Source: Flavobacterium sp. (GTDB lineage Bacteria; Bacteroidota; Bacteroidia; Flavobacteriales; Flavobacteriaceae). Taken from it: 63,517 nt of DNA. Made by a program: the position numbers and the translations under genes. The stretch is from the NCBI GenBank assembly GCA_018883065.1, contig VEQT01000007.1:1-63517 (forward strand). The letters run 5' to 3'. Shown piece after piece: positions 18,387-27,830 of the stretch. Below the pieces are notes generated by a model that was not told the origin of the DNA, did not search any database, and worked only from the letters and a program-made list of their open reading frames with translations. Position 1 is the first letter of the stretch. Every line of letters starts with the position of its first letter.

Positions 18387-19469
18387 ATGAAGCCTTATAA
18401 AATTCTTTTTCTTGGCGAAACTTATCGTGCCGACGCCCAAACCTGGATGAATGGGTTGCGTGAATTTGGTGGTTTTGAGCTGGTGAGTTGGGAATTAAAA
18501 ACGCCCAGTTATGGTGGCTGTAATCGGTTGTTTAGATTAATCGAATATGCATTTTCTTGGTTTCGTTTGCGCCAATTGATTCGTAAAGAACAACCCGATA
18601 TGGTAATCGCTGAACGCACTACCAGTTATGGTTTTTTGGCAGCACTTAGCGGAATAAGACCTTTAGTTATTGCCCAGCAAGGCATTACCGATTTATGGCC
18701 CTCTTCTTCTATTTTATTGCCTGTAAAAAAACGGATTCAACAATACGCATTTCAAAAAGCCGACTTGATTCATGCCTGGGGGCCAATTATGGCGGAATCA
18801 ATGGCGAAAGTGGGCGTAGACTCAGCTAAAATATTGATTTTACCCAAAGGAATAAACACGGTTTCATTTAAACCCGATGCAAAATTACCAACTGATAAAA
18901 TCAAAGCCATAGTAACCCGCGCACTCGAACCCGAATACGGTCACCCCTTAATCTTACAGGCATTTCATCAACTTAACAAGGCCGGGATAGAATTTGAGTT
19001 GACCATAGTGGGCGATGGACTTGAAAAAAAGCGACTGCAAAAAATGTGTACCCAACTAAAAATCAACAAGCAGGTACATTTCACGGGGCGCATTCCCAAT
19101 ACCAAATTGCCTTTGCTACTTGCTCAACACAATTTTTACATCAGCATGCCCGAAACCGAAGGCGTCTCAGCCTCATTGTTTGAAGCAATGGCTAGCGGTT
19201 GCTACCCCATAGTTTCAGATTTGCCCGGAAACCGATCGTGGATCAACCATCAAGAAAATGGCCAATTGGTTTCGTTGCAAGAGCACAATGCTCTAAAGCT
19301 TGCGTTGGAATGGGCAATCGCACATCCTGAAATTAGAGAAAAAGCAATTGTATCCAACCGTATGTTTGTAGAAAAATACGCCGATTACAAAACCAATATG
19401 AGCTTAATTGCCGCCCGCTACCACGAGTTACTCAACCTAAAAAAACAAAACCATAATGTGCGGAATTAA
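18387..19469 (+). CDS. Glycosyltransferase family 4 (group 1)
   Basis: A 360-residue GT-B enzyme. The donor-binding domain contains the family signature PETEGVSASLFEAMASGCYPIV, preceded by LTIVGDGLEKKRL and VHFTGRIPNTKL. The N-terminal domain has the acceptor half (VIAERTTSYGFLAALSG). It probably adds a sugar in exopolysaccharide or lipopolysaccharide synthesis; donor and acceptor are unknown. Its last 14 bases overlap the start of asnB. Confidence 0.9.
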   Translation: MKPYKILFLGETYRADAQTWMNGLREFGGFELVSWELKTPSYGGCNRLFRLIEYAFSWFRLRQLIRKEQPDMVIAERTTSYGFLAALSGIRPLVIAQQGITDLWPSSSILLPVKKRIQQYAFQKADLIHAWGPIMAESMAKVGVDSAKILILPKGINTVSFKPDAKLPTDKIKAIVTRALEPEYGHPLILQAFHQLNKAGIEFELTIVGDGLEKKRLQKMCTQLKINKQVHFTGRIPNTKLPLLLAQHNFYISMPETEGVSASLFEAMASGCYPIVSDLPGNRSWINHQENGQLVSLQEHNALKLALEWAIAHPEIREKAIVSNRMFVEKYADYKTNMSLIAARYHELLNLKKQNHNVRN

Positions 19470-21324
19470 CGGCATACTTCATCTAGATACAAAGCAATCA
19501 GTTCAAGAATCCATCTTGATCAAGATGCGAGACAGTTTGAAACATAGAGGTCCCGATGACCAAGGAATATACCTTGATCAAAACCTAGGGTTCGGTCATC
19601 GACGTCTTTCAATTCTTGATGTGAGTAATGCAGGTCACCAACCATTTTTATCAGAGGACGGCCGATATGCGATGGTGTACAATGGTGAAATTTACAACTA
19701 CAAGTCGTTTTATCCTGAACTACAAGCCAAAGGAATAATTCTTAAAACACAATCGGATACCGAGGTTTTATTGCATTTATTTTCTTTATATGGCTCCAAA
19801 ATACTCCCGCGATTGCAAGGCATGTTTGCTTTTGCTATTTGGGATAAACAGCTGCAGAAATTGACACTCGTGCGCGACCGCATGGGCGTAAAACCACTCT
19901 ATTACACCTTTCACAACAACAGCTTTTATTTTGCTTCTGAACAAAAAGCACTATTTACAGCAGGAGTTCCCTTGGTTGTTTCACAAAATGGGCTTGAGGA
20001 ATTTATCTTCAACCGATTTGTTGCAGGTGAAAACACGTTGTTTAAAAACATCCAAAAAGTAATCCCAGGACATGTACTCACTATTTATCCAGATGGCAAG
20101 AGTACCCATGAAAAATGGTGGAGTCTAAAAGACGAAATTCAAAACCACAAGCACATAACCAAACCCGAGGAATGGTTTACCGAGTTATTTGACGAGTCGG
20201 TTCGCCTGCGCATGGTGAGCGATGTACCAGTGGGCGTATTTTTGAGTGCCGGTTTAGATTCTTCAAGTATTTTGAGTTCCTTGTTTACCCAAAAATACCC
20301 CAACATACAAACCTACACCATAGGATTTAACCAACTCGAACACAACGAAGCCGATCTAGCCAAACGATTGGCAACCCAATACAATTATACGCCGCATTGT
20401 TTGCAAATAGAAGGCGACAACTTATATCAGCATGTACTTGATGCTACTTATTATCAAGACGAACCCCTAATGCACCTCAGTGAACCGCATTTATTGGCAT
20501 TATCACGAATAGCTAAACCAGACGTAAAAGTGGTTTTATCGGGTGAAGGTGCCGATGAATTGATGGGCGGTTATGTGCGATACAAGGCATTAAAACACCC
20601 TTCTCTACTCAGGGCTATTGGCGTAATTGGTAAAACAGGCTTGTTTTCTAACAATCCTAGGCTAGACAAGCTCATGCGCTATGCTGAACTGACAAATAGT
20701 GACGATTTAATTCTATATAACGGAAGTAATATGTATCCCAAAGACATTCAAAAACACTATGGGATCGTTTCAGCTCCACAAAATCAGTATCGCGCATCCA
20801 TTCTTCAAGAAGCAAGAGAGCTCTACCCCAACAATCCCAAAAGACAAGCGCTGTATTTTGACCAACACACCTATTTGTGTTCATTATTGGATCGAAATGA
20901 CCGCTGTACGATGGGGGCATCTATTGAATGTAGAGAGCCCTTTCTCGACGAAAGACTACTGAGTGGATTAGGCACATTGCCAAATTCGCTCTTGTTTAAA
21001 GGAAAGAAAGGAAAGTACATTTTAAAAAAGACCATGGAATCTCGATTGCCGAAAGAAATTTTAGCTTATAAAAAAAATGGACTCAGTGTGCCATGGGGCG
21101 AATACCTTACCCACAGCCCTGCGTTTAAAAAAGAGCTTCATGCTTTTACGAAAAGTAGTATTTTTGAACTGCCTTATTTTCAGCATATCAATGCTCAAAA
21201 ATTAGTTCTTGGGATTCAACAAGGCGATCATCGCATGTTGCCCTTCGTGATGCCCTTGTTTATGTTGCACATTTGGCTTAAAAATTACGTCGAACGCTTT
21301 AGCAGCTCTATCACCCTTTCATAA
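19456..21324 (+). CDS. asnB: Asparagine synthase (glutamine-hydrolysing)
   Basis: A 622-residue AsnB-type amidotransferase. The Cys2 nucleophile follows the initiator Met (MCGINGIL), and the glutaminase domain contains LKHRGPDDQG and VYNGEIYNY. The synthetase PP-loop reads LSAGLDSSSI in place of the more common SGGLDSS, and VVLSGEGADELMGGY is intact. Enzymes of this size next to glycosyltransferases sometimes amidate surface glycans instead of aspartate, so both roles are possible. Translation is probably coupled to the upstream glycosyltransferase by overlap. Confidence 0.92.
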   Translation: MCGINGILHLDTKQSVQESILIKMRDSLKHRGPDDQGIYLDQNLGFGHRRLSILDVSNAGHQPFLSEDGRYAMVYNGEIYNYKSFYPELQAKGIILKTQSDTEVLLHLFSLYGSKILPRLQGMFAFAIWDKQLQKLTLVRDRMGVKPLYYTFHNNSFYFASEQKALFTAGVPLVVSQNGLEEFIFNRFVAGENTLFKNIQKVIPGHVLTIYPDGKSTHEKWWSLKDEIQNHKHITKPEEWFTELFDESVRLRMVSDVPVGVFLSAGLDSSSILSSLFTQKYPNIQTYTIGFNQLEHNEADLAKRLATQYNYTPHCLQIEGDNLYQHVLDATYYQDEPLMHLSEPHLLALSRIAKPDVKVVLSGEGADELMGGYVRYKALKHPSLLRAIGVIGKTGLFSNNPRLDKLMRYAELTNSDDLILYNGSNMYPKDIQKHYGIVSAPQNQYRASILQEARELYPNNPKRQALYFDQHTYLCSLLDRNDRCTMGASIECREPFLDERLLSGLGTLPNSLLFKGKKGKYILKKTMESRLPKEILAYKKNGLSVPWGEYLTHSPAFKKELHAFTKSSIFELPYFQHINAQKLVLGIQQGDHRMLPFVMPLFMLHIWLKNYVERFSSSITLS

Positions 21325-21333
21325 CACGCACAC

Positions 21334-22347
21334 ATGCAAATACAACATGAATTTCCGTTACTTCACTACAACACTTTTGGTATTACTGCAAAAGCCAAAC
21401 AGTTTGTATCTATATCTTCCCTAAACGAACTGCGTAGCGTGTTTTTGGAATACCCAAATGAACCTAAATTTATTTTAGGAGGTGGCAGCAATATGTTACT
21501 CACCCAAGACATCGAGGCATTGGTAATTCATATAAACTTAAAAGGAAAAGAAGTACTTTCAGAAACCAAAGACAGCGTAATTGTGCGAGGAATGGCAGGC
21601 GAAAACTGGCATGAATTTGTAATCTGGACGTTAGAAAACAAATATGGCGGATTAGAAAACATGTCATTAATTCCGGGAAATGTAGGTACAACGCCAGTGC
21701 AAAACATTGGCGCCTACGGGAAAGAAATCAAAGACAATTTTGTATCCTGCGTGGCATTCAATCGCCATACACTTGAGCTAAAAACATTTTCGAATAGTGA
21801 ATGCGAATTTGGCTACCGCGAAAGCATTTTTAAAAACAAAGAAAAAGACAATTACATAATTATATCCGTTGATTTTTGTTTGCAGAAAGCCCCCCACCAA
21901 GTCCATACGGCCTACGGGGATATTCAATCCGAATTAGCCAAACAGCAAATAACTAATCCAAGTATTCAAGATGTGAGCAAGGCCGTGATTGCCATACGAC
22001 AAAGCAAATTGCCTGACCCAAAAGAACTGGGTAACAGCGGTAGTTTTTTTAAAAATCCGGTGGTTTTAAAATCTGATTTTGCAGCCATTCACAAAAAATT
22101 CCCTGAGATGAGGTACTTTGATGTTTCTCCCACCGAAGTAAAAGTACCAGCAGGTTGGCTCATTGAACAATGCGGATTCAAAGGCAAACGATTTGGCGAT
22201 GCGGGTATCCATAAAAATCAAGCTTTGGTTTTAGTAAATTACGGTCAAGCAACAGGAAAAGAAATTGCCGAATTGGCGCAACGTATTCAAGCAAAAGTAT
22301 TTGAAACCTTTGGCATTCGCATTGAAGCCGAGGTAAATATTATCTGA
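21334..22347 (+). CDS. murB: UDP-N-acetylenolpyruvoylglucosamine reductase
   Basis: FAD-dependent enzyme that forms UDP-N-acetylmuramate for peptidoglycan. The 337-residue sequence has FILGGGSNMLLT (FAD binding), NMSLIPGNVGTTPVQNIGAYG, and the catalytic Ser segment LGNSGSFFKNPVV. CGFKGKRFGDAGIHKNQALVLVN lies near the C-terminus. It is a type I MurB by length and the internal Tyr-containing loop (FGYRESIFK). It lies 9 bp after asnB, within the operon that starts near recF or the thioredoxin fusion. Confidence 0.96.
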   Translation: MQIQHEFPLLHYNTFGITAKAKQFVSISSLNELRSVFLEYPNEPKFILGGGSNMLLTQDIEALVIHINLKGKEVLSETKDSVIVRGMAGENWHEFVIWTLENKYGGLENMSLIPGNVGTTPVQNIGAYGKEIKDNFVSCVAFNRHTLELKTFSNSECEFGYRESIFKNKEKDNYIIISVDFCLQKAPHQVHTAYGDIQSELAKQQITNPSIQDVSKAVIAIRQSKLPDPKELGNSGSFFKNPVVLKSDFAAIHKKFPEMRYFDVSPTEVKVPAGWLIEQCGFKGKRFGDAGIHKNQALVLVNYGQATGKEIAELAQRIQAKVFETFGIRIEAEVNII

Positions 22348-22380
22348 TATACAAGCCAACAAATTGTCGTGTTGTATCAG

Positions 22381-22408
22381 TTGAAACGCATTTGAATTTG
22401 TACATTTG
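22381..22408 (+). promoter_or_regulatory. Putative promoter for glycosyltransferase-sigma factor pair
   Basis: TTG at 22381-22383 and TACATTTG at 22401-22408 (exact TAnnTTTG), 17 bp apart. The next ATG is at 22449. Confidence 0.5.
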
Positions 22409-22448
22409 CAAGCCAAATAGGCATACTAATTAACGCCGTTTAAAGTTT

Positions 22449-23555
22449 ATGTTGAGTATCATTTTTTATTTATTTATAGCCATTGTCCTGGGACAATTTT
22501 TCTATTATGTAGTGTTTTTTGGTAAATTTTCGTTTGGTAAAACAACTACAGCTCCTCAAAAAAGAATACCTATTTCGGTAGTAGTTTGTGCCAAAAATGA
22601 AGAAGAAAATGTAAAGGCATTTGTTCCTTTATTGATGCAACAAGACTACCCCGATTTTGAGGTTGTTCTCATTGACGATGCCTCGAGCGATGAAACCTTA
22701 GCGTTGTTTGAAGCTTTTGAAAAACAATACGCCAACATTAAGCTGGTTAAAGTGCAAAACAATGAAGCATTTTGGGGCAACAAGAAATTTGCCCTCACCT
22801 TAGGAATAAAAGCAGCCAAATATGAGCACTTGCTGTTTACCGATGCCGATTGCTACCCGGCTTCAAATCAATGGATAAAACAAATGAGTGCGTATTTTAC
22901 TGCACAAAAAACCATCGTTTTGGGCTACGGTGCTTACGAAAAAATAAGCGGTTCCCTATTAAATAAACTAATCCGATTTGAAACCCTACTCACCGCTACA
23001 TCTTATTTTTCATGGGCCAAGATGGGCAAACCTTATATGGGTGTAGGACGAAATTTGGCTTACAAACGAGAAGAATTTTTTAATGTACGCGGGTTCATGG
23101 ATCACATGAAAATTCGCTCGGGCGATGACGATTTATTTATCAATCAGGCCGCCACACAAGCCAACTGCACAACTTGTTTTTCGGCTGATTCATTCACCTA
23201 TTCCAAACCCAAAACAACCATTGCTGCTTGGTTTACACAAAAACGAAGACACGTGGCTACCGCAAACTATTACAAAGCCTTTGATCAGTTTCAGCTGAGC
23301 TTTTTCTATGCCTTGCAATTGAGCTTTGTTTTGTTAGCAATTGTATTATTGGCCTTTCAATTTGAGTGGATTGCCGTAGTGAGTTTAATTGGATTTCGGT
23401 ATCTATTTGCTTGGATTTCCTTGGGATTTTCTGCAGGCAAACTCAATGAAAAAGATGTGATGTATTGGTTTCCTATATTGGAACTACTTTTGATTGTGGT
23501 ACAACTTAATCTATTTGTTAGTACATTATTCTCAAAACCCGTGCATTGGAAATAA
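22449..23555 (+). CDS. Membrane-bound glycosyltransferase family 2
   Basis: A 368-residue GT-A enzyme with an N-terminal transmembrane helix and two or three C-terminal helices (LQLSFVLLAIVLLAFQF and following). Catalytic signatures are VVVCAKNEEENV, VLIDDASSDETL, LLFTDADCYPAS and the QxxRRH-like motif TQKRRHVATANYY, typical of processive or polyprenyl-linked GT2 enzymes. It is predicted to make or modify a surface glycan. The TTG start of the following sigma factor overlaps its last ten bases. Confidence 0.9.
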   Translation: MLSIIFYLFIAIVLGQFFYYVVFFGKFSFGKTTTAPQKRIPISVVVCAKNEEENVKAFVPLLMQQDYPDFEVVLIDDASSDETLALFEAFEKQYANIKLVKVQNNEAFWGNKKFALTLGIKAAKYEHLLFTDADCYPASNQWIKQMSAYFTAQKTIVLGYGAYEKISGSLLNKLIRFETLLTATSYFSWAKMGKPYMGVGRNLAYKREEFFNVRGFMDHMKIRSGDDDLFINQAATQANCTTCFSADSFTYSKPKTTIAAWFTQKRRHVATANYYKAFDQFQLSFFYALQLSFVLLAIVLLAFQFEWIAVVSLIGFRYLFAWISLGFSAGKLNEKDVMYWFPILELLLIVVQLNLFVSTLFSKPVHWK

Positions 23556-24103
23556 AATCAAACATAGCAAAAGCGCAGCTTGGTGACCAAGTGGCTTTTA
23601 CATTCCTATTGGATCACTATTGGAATGAAGTCTATGGATTTATGTTGAAACGTACTGAAAACGAAATTGACGCCGAGGACATATGCATCGAAACCTTTGC
23701 CAAAGCATTTGATAAAATAGCTACCTACAAATCTGAATTTCAATTTAATACCTGGCTAATTGCCATTGCCAAAAACGTACATATTGATTTGTTGCGCAAA
23801 CGAAAAACAACCGTTTTTGTAAACTTATCAGTTGATGAAACCTTTAAAACCTATAATCTACCCGATACAACTCCTACCGCTGAGGATCAGCTCATAACCG
23901 AGCAAAATTTATCCAACTTACTGCATTACATCAAACAACTTAAACCGCATTACCAAGAAGTAATTCAGCTGCGCTATTTTCAGGAACTCTCCTACCAAGA
24001 AATTGCCGACCACACCCAAGAACCACTCAATAATGTAAAAATCAAATTACTCCGAGCCAAAAAGGTATTGGCCGAGCTGATTAGTGGGGGTGGAGATTTT
24101 TGA
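23546..24103 (+). CDS. ECF-type RNA polymerase sigma factor
   Basis: A 185-residue sigma-70 family protein with region 2 (FLLDHYWNEVYGFMLKRTENEIDAEDI, then FNTWLIAIAKN) and region 4 (LKPHYQEVIQLRYFQELSYQEIAD). The only suitable start is TTG at 23546 (MEIKSNIAKA), inside the end of the glycosyltransferase gene, giving the conserved family N-terminus. No anti-sigma gene is adjacent, so the control mode is unclear. The TGA stop is also the first three bases of a minisatellite. Confidence 0.9.
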   Translation: MEIKSNIAKAQLGDQVAFTFLLDHYWNEVYGFMLKRTENEIDAEDICIETFAKAFDKIATYKSEFQFNTWLIAIAKNVHIDLLRKRKTTVFVNLSVDETFKTYNLPDTTPTAEDQLITEQNLSNLLHYIKQLKPHYQEVIQLRYFQELSYQEIADHTQEPLNNVKIKLLRAKKVLAELISGGGDF

Positions 24104-24169
24104 TTGTTGATTTTTGATTGTTGATTGTTGATTTTTGATTGTTGATTTTTGATTGTTGATTTTTGATTT
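24101..24169. repeat. 14-bp minisatellite
   Basis: Four full copies of TGATTGTTGATTTT, one 7-bp half-unit (TGATTGT) after the first copy, and a final partial copy. It starts at the sigma factor stop codon and fills half of the gap to the PhnA-like gene. Both neighbouring genes end here (convergent), so it is non-coding. The rest of the gap, to 24235, shows nothing recognisable. Confidence 0.9.
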
Positions 24170-24235
24170 ACGGCTATAAATACACAAAAGTGGGTGTGAA
24201 AATCAACAGGCAGACAACCATCAACGGAAAACCGA

Positions 24236-24445
24236 TTACGCTTTCTTCACAAATTCTGTACGTAAGACCATAGCCGTTTTGTTGACGCGGCAATCAATTT
24301 CGGCAGGATCGTCGGTGAGGCGAATGTTTTTAACCATAGTGCCGCGTTTAATTACATCTGAGGATCCGCGCACTTTTAAATCTTTTATTACGGTTACTGA
24401 ATCGCCGTCTTGTAGCATATTTCCGTTGCTGTCTTTTACATCCAT
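24236..24445 (-). CDS. PhnA C-terminal domain protein (YjdM-like)
   Basis: A 69-residue protein equal to the C-terminal domain of PhnA/YjdM ([37 protein letters not shown]). The N-terminal zinc ribbon of full-length PhnA is absent, as in other Bacteroidetes. Despite the historical name there is no evidence for a role in phosphonate use. Transcribed divergently from the MFS gene; TACTTTTG (complement of 24466-24473) fits a -7 element 20 bp before the ATG. Confidence 0.85.
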   Translation of the reverse strand: MDVKDSNGNMLQDGDSVTVIKDLKVRGSSDVIKRGTMVKNIRLTDDPAEIDCRVNKTAMVLRTEFVKKA

Positions 24446-24528
24446 TGTTGTTATTTTTTGTTGGTCAAAAGTACAACTTTGGTTAGTATTATAGTCTGTC
24501 TAATTTTATTTTGATTGATTAAAAATAA

Positions 24529-24536
24529 TATATTTG
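24529..24536 (+). promoter_or_regulatory. Putative -7 element for the MFS gene
   Basis: TATATTTG, exact TAnnTTTG. It overlaps an in-frame TTG at 24534, which argues that translation begins at the ATG at 24558 instead. Confidence 0.5.
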
Positions 24537-24557
24537 AAATCCATTTTTATTTCAACT

Positions 24558-25819
24558 ATGCAAACATTCACCACCAAACAAAAACTATCACACTTACTTA
24601 GTCTACCCGTAATTGTGGCCGCACTAGGCTATTTTGTTGACATCTATGACTTGTTGTTATTTGGCATTGTGCGTGTACCCAGTTTACAATCGTTGCATTT
24701 GGATCCCGACCTGGTTGGAACTACAATTATGAATTACCAGATGATTGGTTTGTTATTGGGTGGAATCTTTTGGGGAGTTATGGGTGACAAACGCGGAAGA
24801 CTCTCGGTGCTTTTTGGTTCAATATTGGTTTATTCTTTGGCTAACATAGCCTGTGGTTACTTGATCGAAATTCCAATTGACAACAAAGCTCAACTCTATG
24901 CATGGCTGCGCTTTATTGCTGGTTTAGGCTTGGCTGGCGAATTGGGCGCAGGAATTACACTGGTAGCCGAGAGTTTACCCAAAGAATTACGTGCCATTGG
25001 CACCTCAATTGTAGCGGGATTTGGTTTAATGGGAGCCGTAGTTGCTCATTTTACTGTTGAACTAGCAGGCCCAGCTGACACGGGTTGGTCGGTAGCTTAT
25101 ATCATTGGAGGCGGCATGGGATTGGGTTTGTTGTTGTTACGGATTGGAGTGTTAGAAAGCGGCATGTACGCCCAAATCAAACACGAATCGGGCATTGCCA
25201 AAGGCAACTTTTTTCAGCTTTTCAAAACAAAAAATCGACTGTAAAATACCTAAAGTGCATTGCCATTGGTTTACCCACTTGGTATTGCATAGGCATCTTG
25301 GCGGTGATGGGCAATCAATTTGCGCCCGTTTTTGGCATTGTAAATTTCAAACCCGGCGAAGCCATCATGTGGGCTTATCTGGGTATTTCGATTGGCGATT
25401 TTGCTAGCGGTTTTATATCACAAGCCTTGCATTCGCGCAAAAAAGCCATTTTATACATGCTTGCTTTTACGCTAGTGGGTGTCGTGTTGCTCTTGTTGGG
25501 AGTAGCAACAACCGAAGATAGTTATTACTTTTTTTGCGCATGGCTTGGGCTGGGCACAGGATACTGGGCTATGTTTGTAACAGTAGCAGCCGAACAATTT
25601 GGCACCAACATTCGCAGCACGGTTACCTCAACTGTACCCAATATGGTGCGCGGATTATTGGCTGTAATGCTTATTGGCTTTGACTATTTTAAAGCCGACT
25701 ATGGCGTAATCGTTTCGGTAATTATCATAGGAATTATAGCTTTTGGTTTAAGCATTTACTCCACCTTTACCATTAGCGAAACCCATCAAAAAGACTTGGA
25801 TTTTGTAGAAAACGTATAG
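24558..25819 (+). pseudogene. MFS transporter, interrupted by a -1 frameshift
   Basis: Major facilitator superfamily transporter of the sugar/organic-acid type, split into two frames. The N-terminal half (24558-25244) has GYFVDIYDLLLFG, the TM2-3 motif GDKRGRLSVLFGS and GLAGELGAGITLVAESLP, and ends at a premature TAA (25242-25244). The C-terminal half continues in the -1 frame from about 25233 to 25819 with six more helices. Adding one A to the A6 run at 25229-25234 restores a single ORF. This is a recent mutation, a sequencing or assembly indel, or (less likely) recoding on A-AAA-AAT. Substrate unknown. Confidence 0.85.
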
Positions 25820-25875
25820 GTGTAATTCAAAAAAATTAGTTTACAAAAACGCCCGTTCAAACCAAATCCATTCGC

Positions 25876-25883
25876 TATTTTTG
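25876..25883 (+). promoter_or_regulatory. Putative -7 element for lipA-gap-kinase operon
   Basis: TATTTTTG, exact TAnnTTTG, 18 bp before the lipA ATG at 25902. No clear -33 element. Confidence 0.5.
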
Positions 25884-25901
25884 TGACGCTAAATTGCACG
25901 T

Positions 25902-26771
25902 ATGGAATCAGTAGTAGAAAATACATTACCCGTAGGAAAACCCAAATGGCTTAAGGTAAAACTGCCCATTGGTCAAAAATACACCGAACTTCGTGGCTTG
26001 GTCGATAAATACCAACTCAACACCATCTGTACCTCGGGAAGCTGTCCAAATATGGGTGAATGCTGGGGCGAAGGCACAGCCACTTTTATGATTTTAGGAA
26101 ACATTTGTACCCGATCATGTGGTTTTTGTGGAGTAAAAACGGGTCGACCTGAAACGGTTGATTGGGATGAGCCAGAAAAAGTAGCGCGTTCTATAAAAAT
26201 CATGAACATCAAACACGCTGTAATTACCAGTGTGGACCGCGACGATTTAAAAGACGGCGGATCAATTATATGGGAAGAAACGGTTGAAGCCATTCGCCGA
26301 ATGAATCCAAACACAACACTTGAAACACTTATACCCGATTTTCAAGGCAATGAACGATTGCTAGATCGGATTGTAGCAGCAAATCCTGAAGTAGTTTCAC
26401 ACAACATTGAAACCGTGCGAAGACTAACCAGAGAGGTGCGAATTCAGGCCAAATATGACCGCAGCATGGCCGTTTTAAAATACGTAAAAGAACAGGGCAT
26501 CAACCGAACTAAATCGGGAATAATGTTGGGCTTAGGCGAAACCGAAGAAGAGGTGATTGAAACCTTACACGATCTAAAAGCGGCCCAAGTTGACGTAGTG
26601 ACCATTGGACAGTATTTGCAACCCAGCAAAAAACACCTGCCTGTAAAAGAATACATTACCCCCGAGCAATTCGAAAAATACGAAAAAATTGGCTTGGAAC
26701 TGGGTTTCAAACATGTAGAAAGTGGTGCTTTGGTACGTTCGTCTTATAAGGCACAAAAGCACATTCATTAA
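25902..26771 (+). CDS. lipA: Lipoyl synthase
   Basis: Radical SAM enzyme that inserts two sulfurs into octanoyl groups on E2 and GcvH proteins. The auxiliary cluster motif is C43-x4-C48-x5-C54 and the radical SAM motif C69-x3-C73-x2-C76 (CTRSCGFC), both intact. [12 protein letters not shown] and the C-terminal SSYKA arginine-serine region ([10 protein letters not shown]) are present. The 289-residue length is normal. It lies 16 bp before the gap gene; no lipB is nearby. Confidence 0.97.
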   Translation: MESVVENTLPVGKPKWLKVKLPIGQKYTELRGLVDKYQLNTICTSGSCPNMGECWGEGTATFMILGNICTRSCGFCGVKTGRPETVDWDEPEKVARSIKIMNIKHAVITSVDRDDLKDGGSIIWEETVEAIRRMNPNTTLETLIPDFQGNERLLDRIVAANPEVVSHNIETVRRLTREVRIQAKYDRSMAVLKYVKEQGINRTKSGIMLGLGETEEEVIETLHDLKAAQVDVVTIGQYLQPSKKHLPVKEYITPEQFEKYEKIGLELGFKHVESGALVRSSYKAQKHIH

Positions 26772-26787
26772 TAGACTACTGCAATTT

Positions 26788-27798
26788 ATGAAACCCAAAA
26801 TTCGCATAGCAATCAATGGCTTTGGACGCATTGGTCGTCAGGTTTTTCGCTTACTTTGGAACCATCCTGCTATTGAGGTTGTTGCGATTAATGATTTGGC
26901 CGAAGCCAAAACCATGGCCCATTTGCTTAAGTACGACAGCATTCACGGTGTTTTTCCGCATTCTTGCCACGCCACCGAAAATCAATTATGGGTAAACCAA
27001 ACAGCCATTACGTATTCGAGTGTAGTCGAAATTTCACAACTCAATTGGGAATCGTCACAAATTGACATTGTTATTGAAGCCACAGGCAAACACCTCAGTA
27101 GAACTGCCCTTTCCAAACACTTGGAAGCCGGTGCCAAAAAAGTAATCCTATCGGCACCTTCTGAGGACGATTCGATTAAAACCATAGTAATTGGGGTAAA
27201 TGACCACTTGCTCGACGGCACAGAAACAATAATTTCAAATGCAAGTTGCACAACAAACAATGCGGCTCCCATGTTGGCCGTAATTCACGAATTGTGTGGA
27301 ATAGAACACGCTTACATTACCACCGTACATTCCTACACTACTGACCAAAGTTTACATGATCAACCGCATAAAGATTTACGCAGGGCCAGATCAGCTAGTC
27401 AATCCATAGTACCTACCTCGACCGGGGCAGCGAAAGCACTAACCAAAATTTTTCCTGAATTTGAAGGTAGAATTGGCGGAAGCGGAATACGCGTCCCTGT
27501 CCCTGATGGCTCCTTAACCGACATCACTTGTTATGTGAGCCGCGAAATTCAAATTGATGCCATTAATGCGGCATTTAAAAAAGCGTCGGAAAGTAAATTT
27601 AAAGGCATACTTGCTTACACCGAGGATCCTATTGTTTCGGTGGATATTTTGGGCAACACACACTCTTGCCTATTTGATGCACAACTCACATCGGTATTGG
27701 GAAAAATGGTAAAAATTGTGGGTTGGTATGACAATGAAATTGGGTATTCTTCTCGTTTAATTGATTTGATTGGTTTATTGTATTCTAAAAAAAAGTAA
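26788..27798 (+). CDS. gap: Glyceraldehyde-3-phosphate dehydrogenase, type I
   Basis: Phosphorylating GAPDH of glycolysis and gluconeogenesis, 336 residues. NAD-binding INGFGRIGR is near the N-terminus, the catalytic Cys lies in SNASCTTNNAAPM, and HSYTTDQ, RRARSASQSIVPTSTGAAKA and WYDNEIGYSSR are intact. Position +4 after the catalytic Cys is Asn where most enzymes have a second Cys. The ATG at 26788 (MKPKIRIAINGFG) is chosen over a start inside lipA. Dehydrogenase activity is likely; whether it is the main or a second GAPDH cannot be told here. Confidence 0.95.
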   Translation: MKPKIRIAINGFGRIGRQVFRLLWNHPAIEVVAINDLAEAKTMAHLLKYDSIHGVFPHSCHATENQLWVNQTAITYSSVVEISQLNWESSQIDIVIEATGKHLSRTALSKHLEAGAKKVILSAPSEDDSIKTIVIGVNDHLLDGTETIISNASCTTNNAAPMLAVIHELCGIEHAYITTVHSYTTDQSLHDQPHKDLRRARSASQSIVPTSTGAAKALTKIFPEFEGRIGGSGIRVPVPDGSLTDITCYVSREIQIDAINAAFKKASESKFKGILAYTEDPIVSVDILGNTHSCLFDAQLTSVLGKMVKIVGWYDNEIGYSSRLIDLIGLLYSKKK

Positions 27799-27830
27799 TT
27801 TAATGCCCTGAATTACAAACAGCTATTGGC

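Noticed and set aside
25229..25234. Programmed -1 frameshifting as the explanation for the split MFS gene
   Set aside because: The site pattern fits, but no stimulatory structure or upstream Shine-Dalgarno-like sequence was evident, and mutation or an assembly indel is simpler. Kept only as an alternative.
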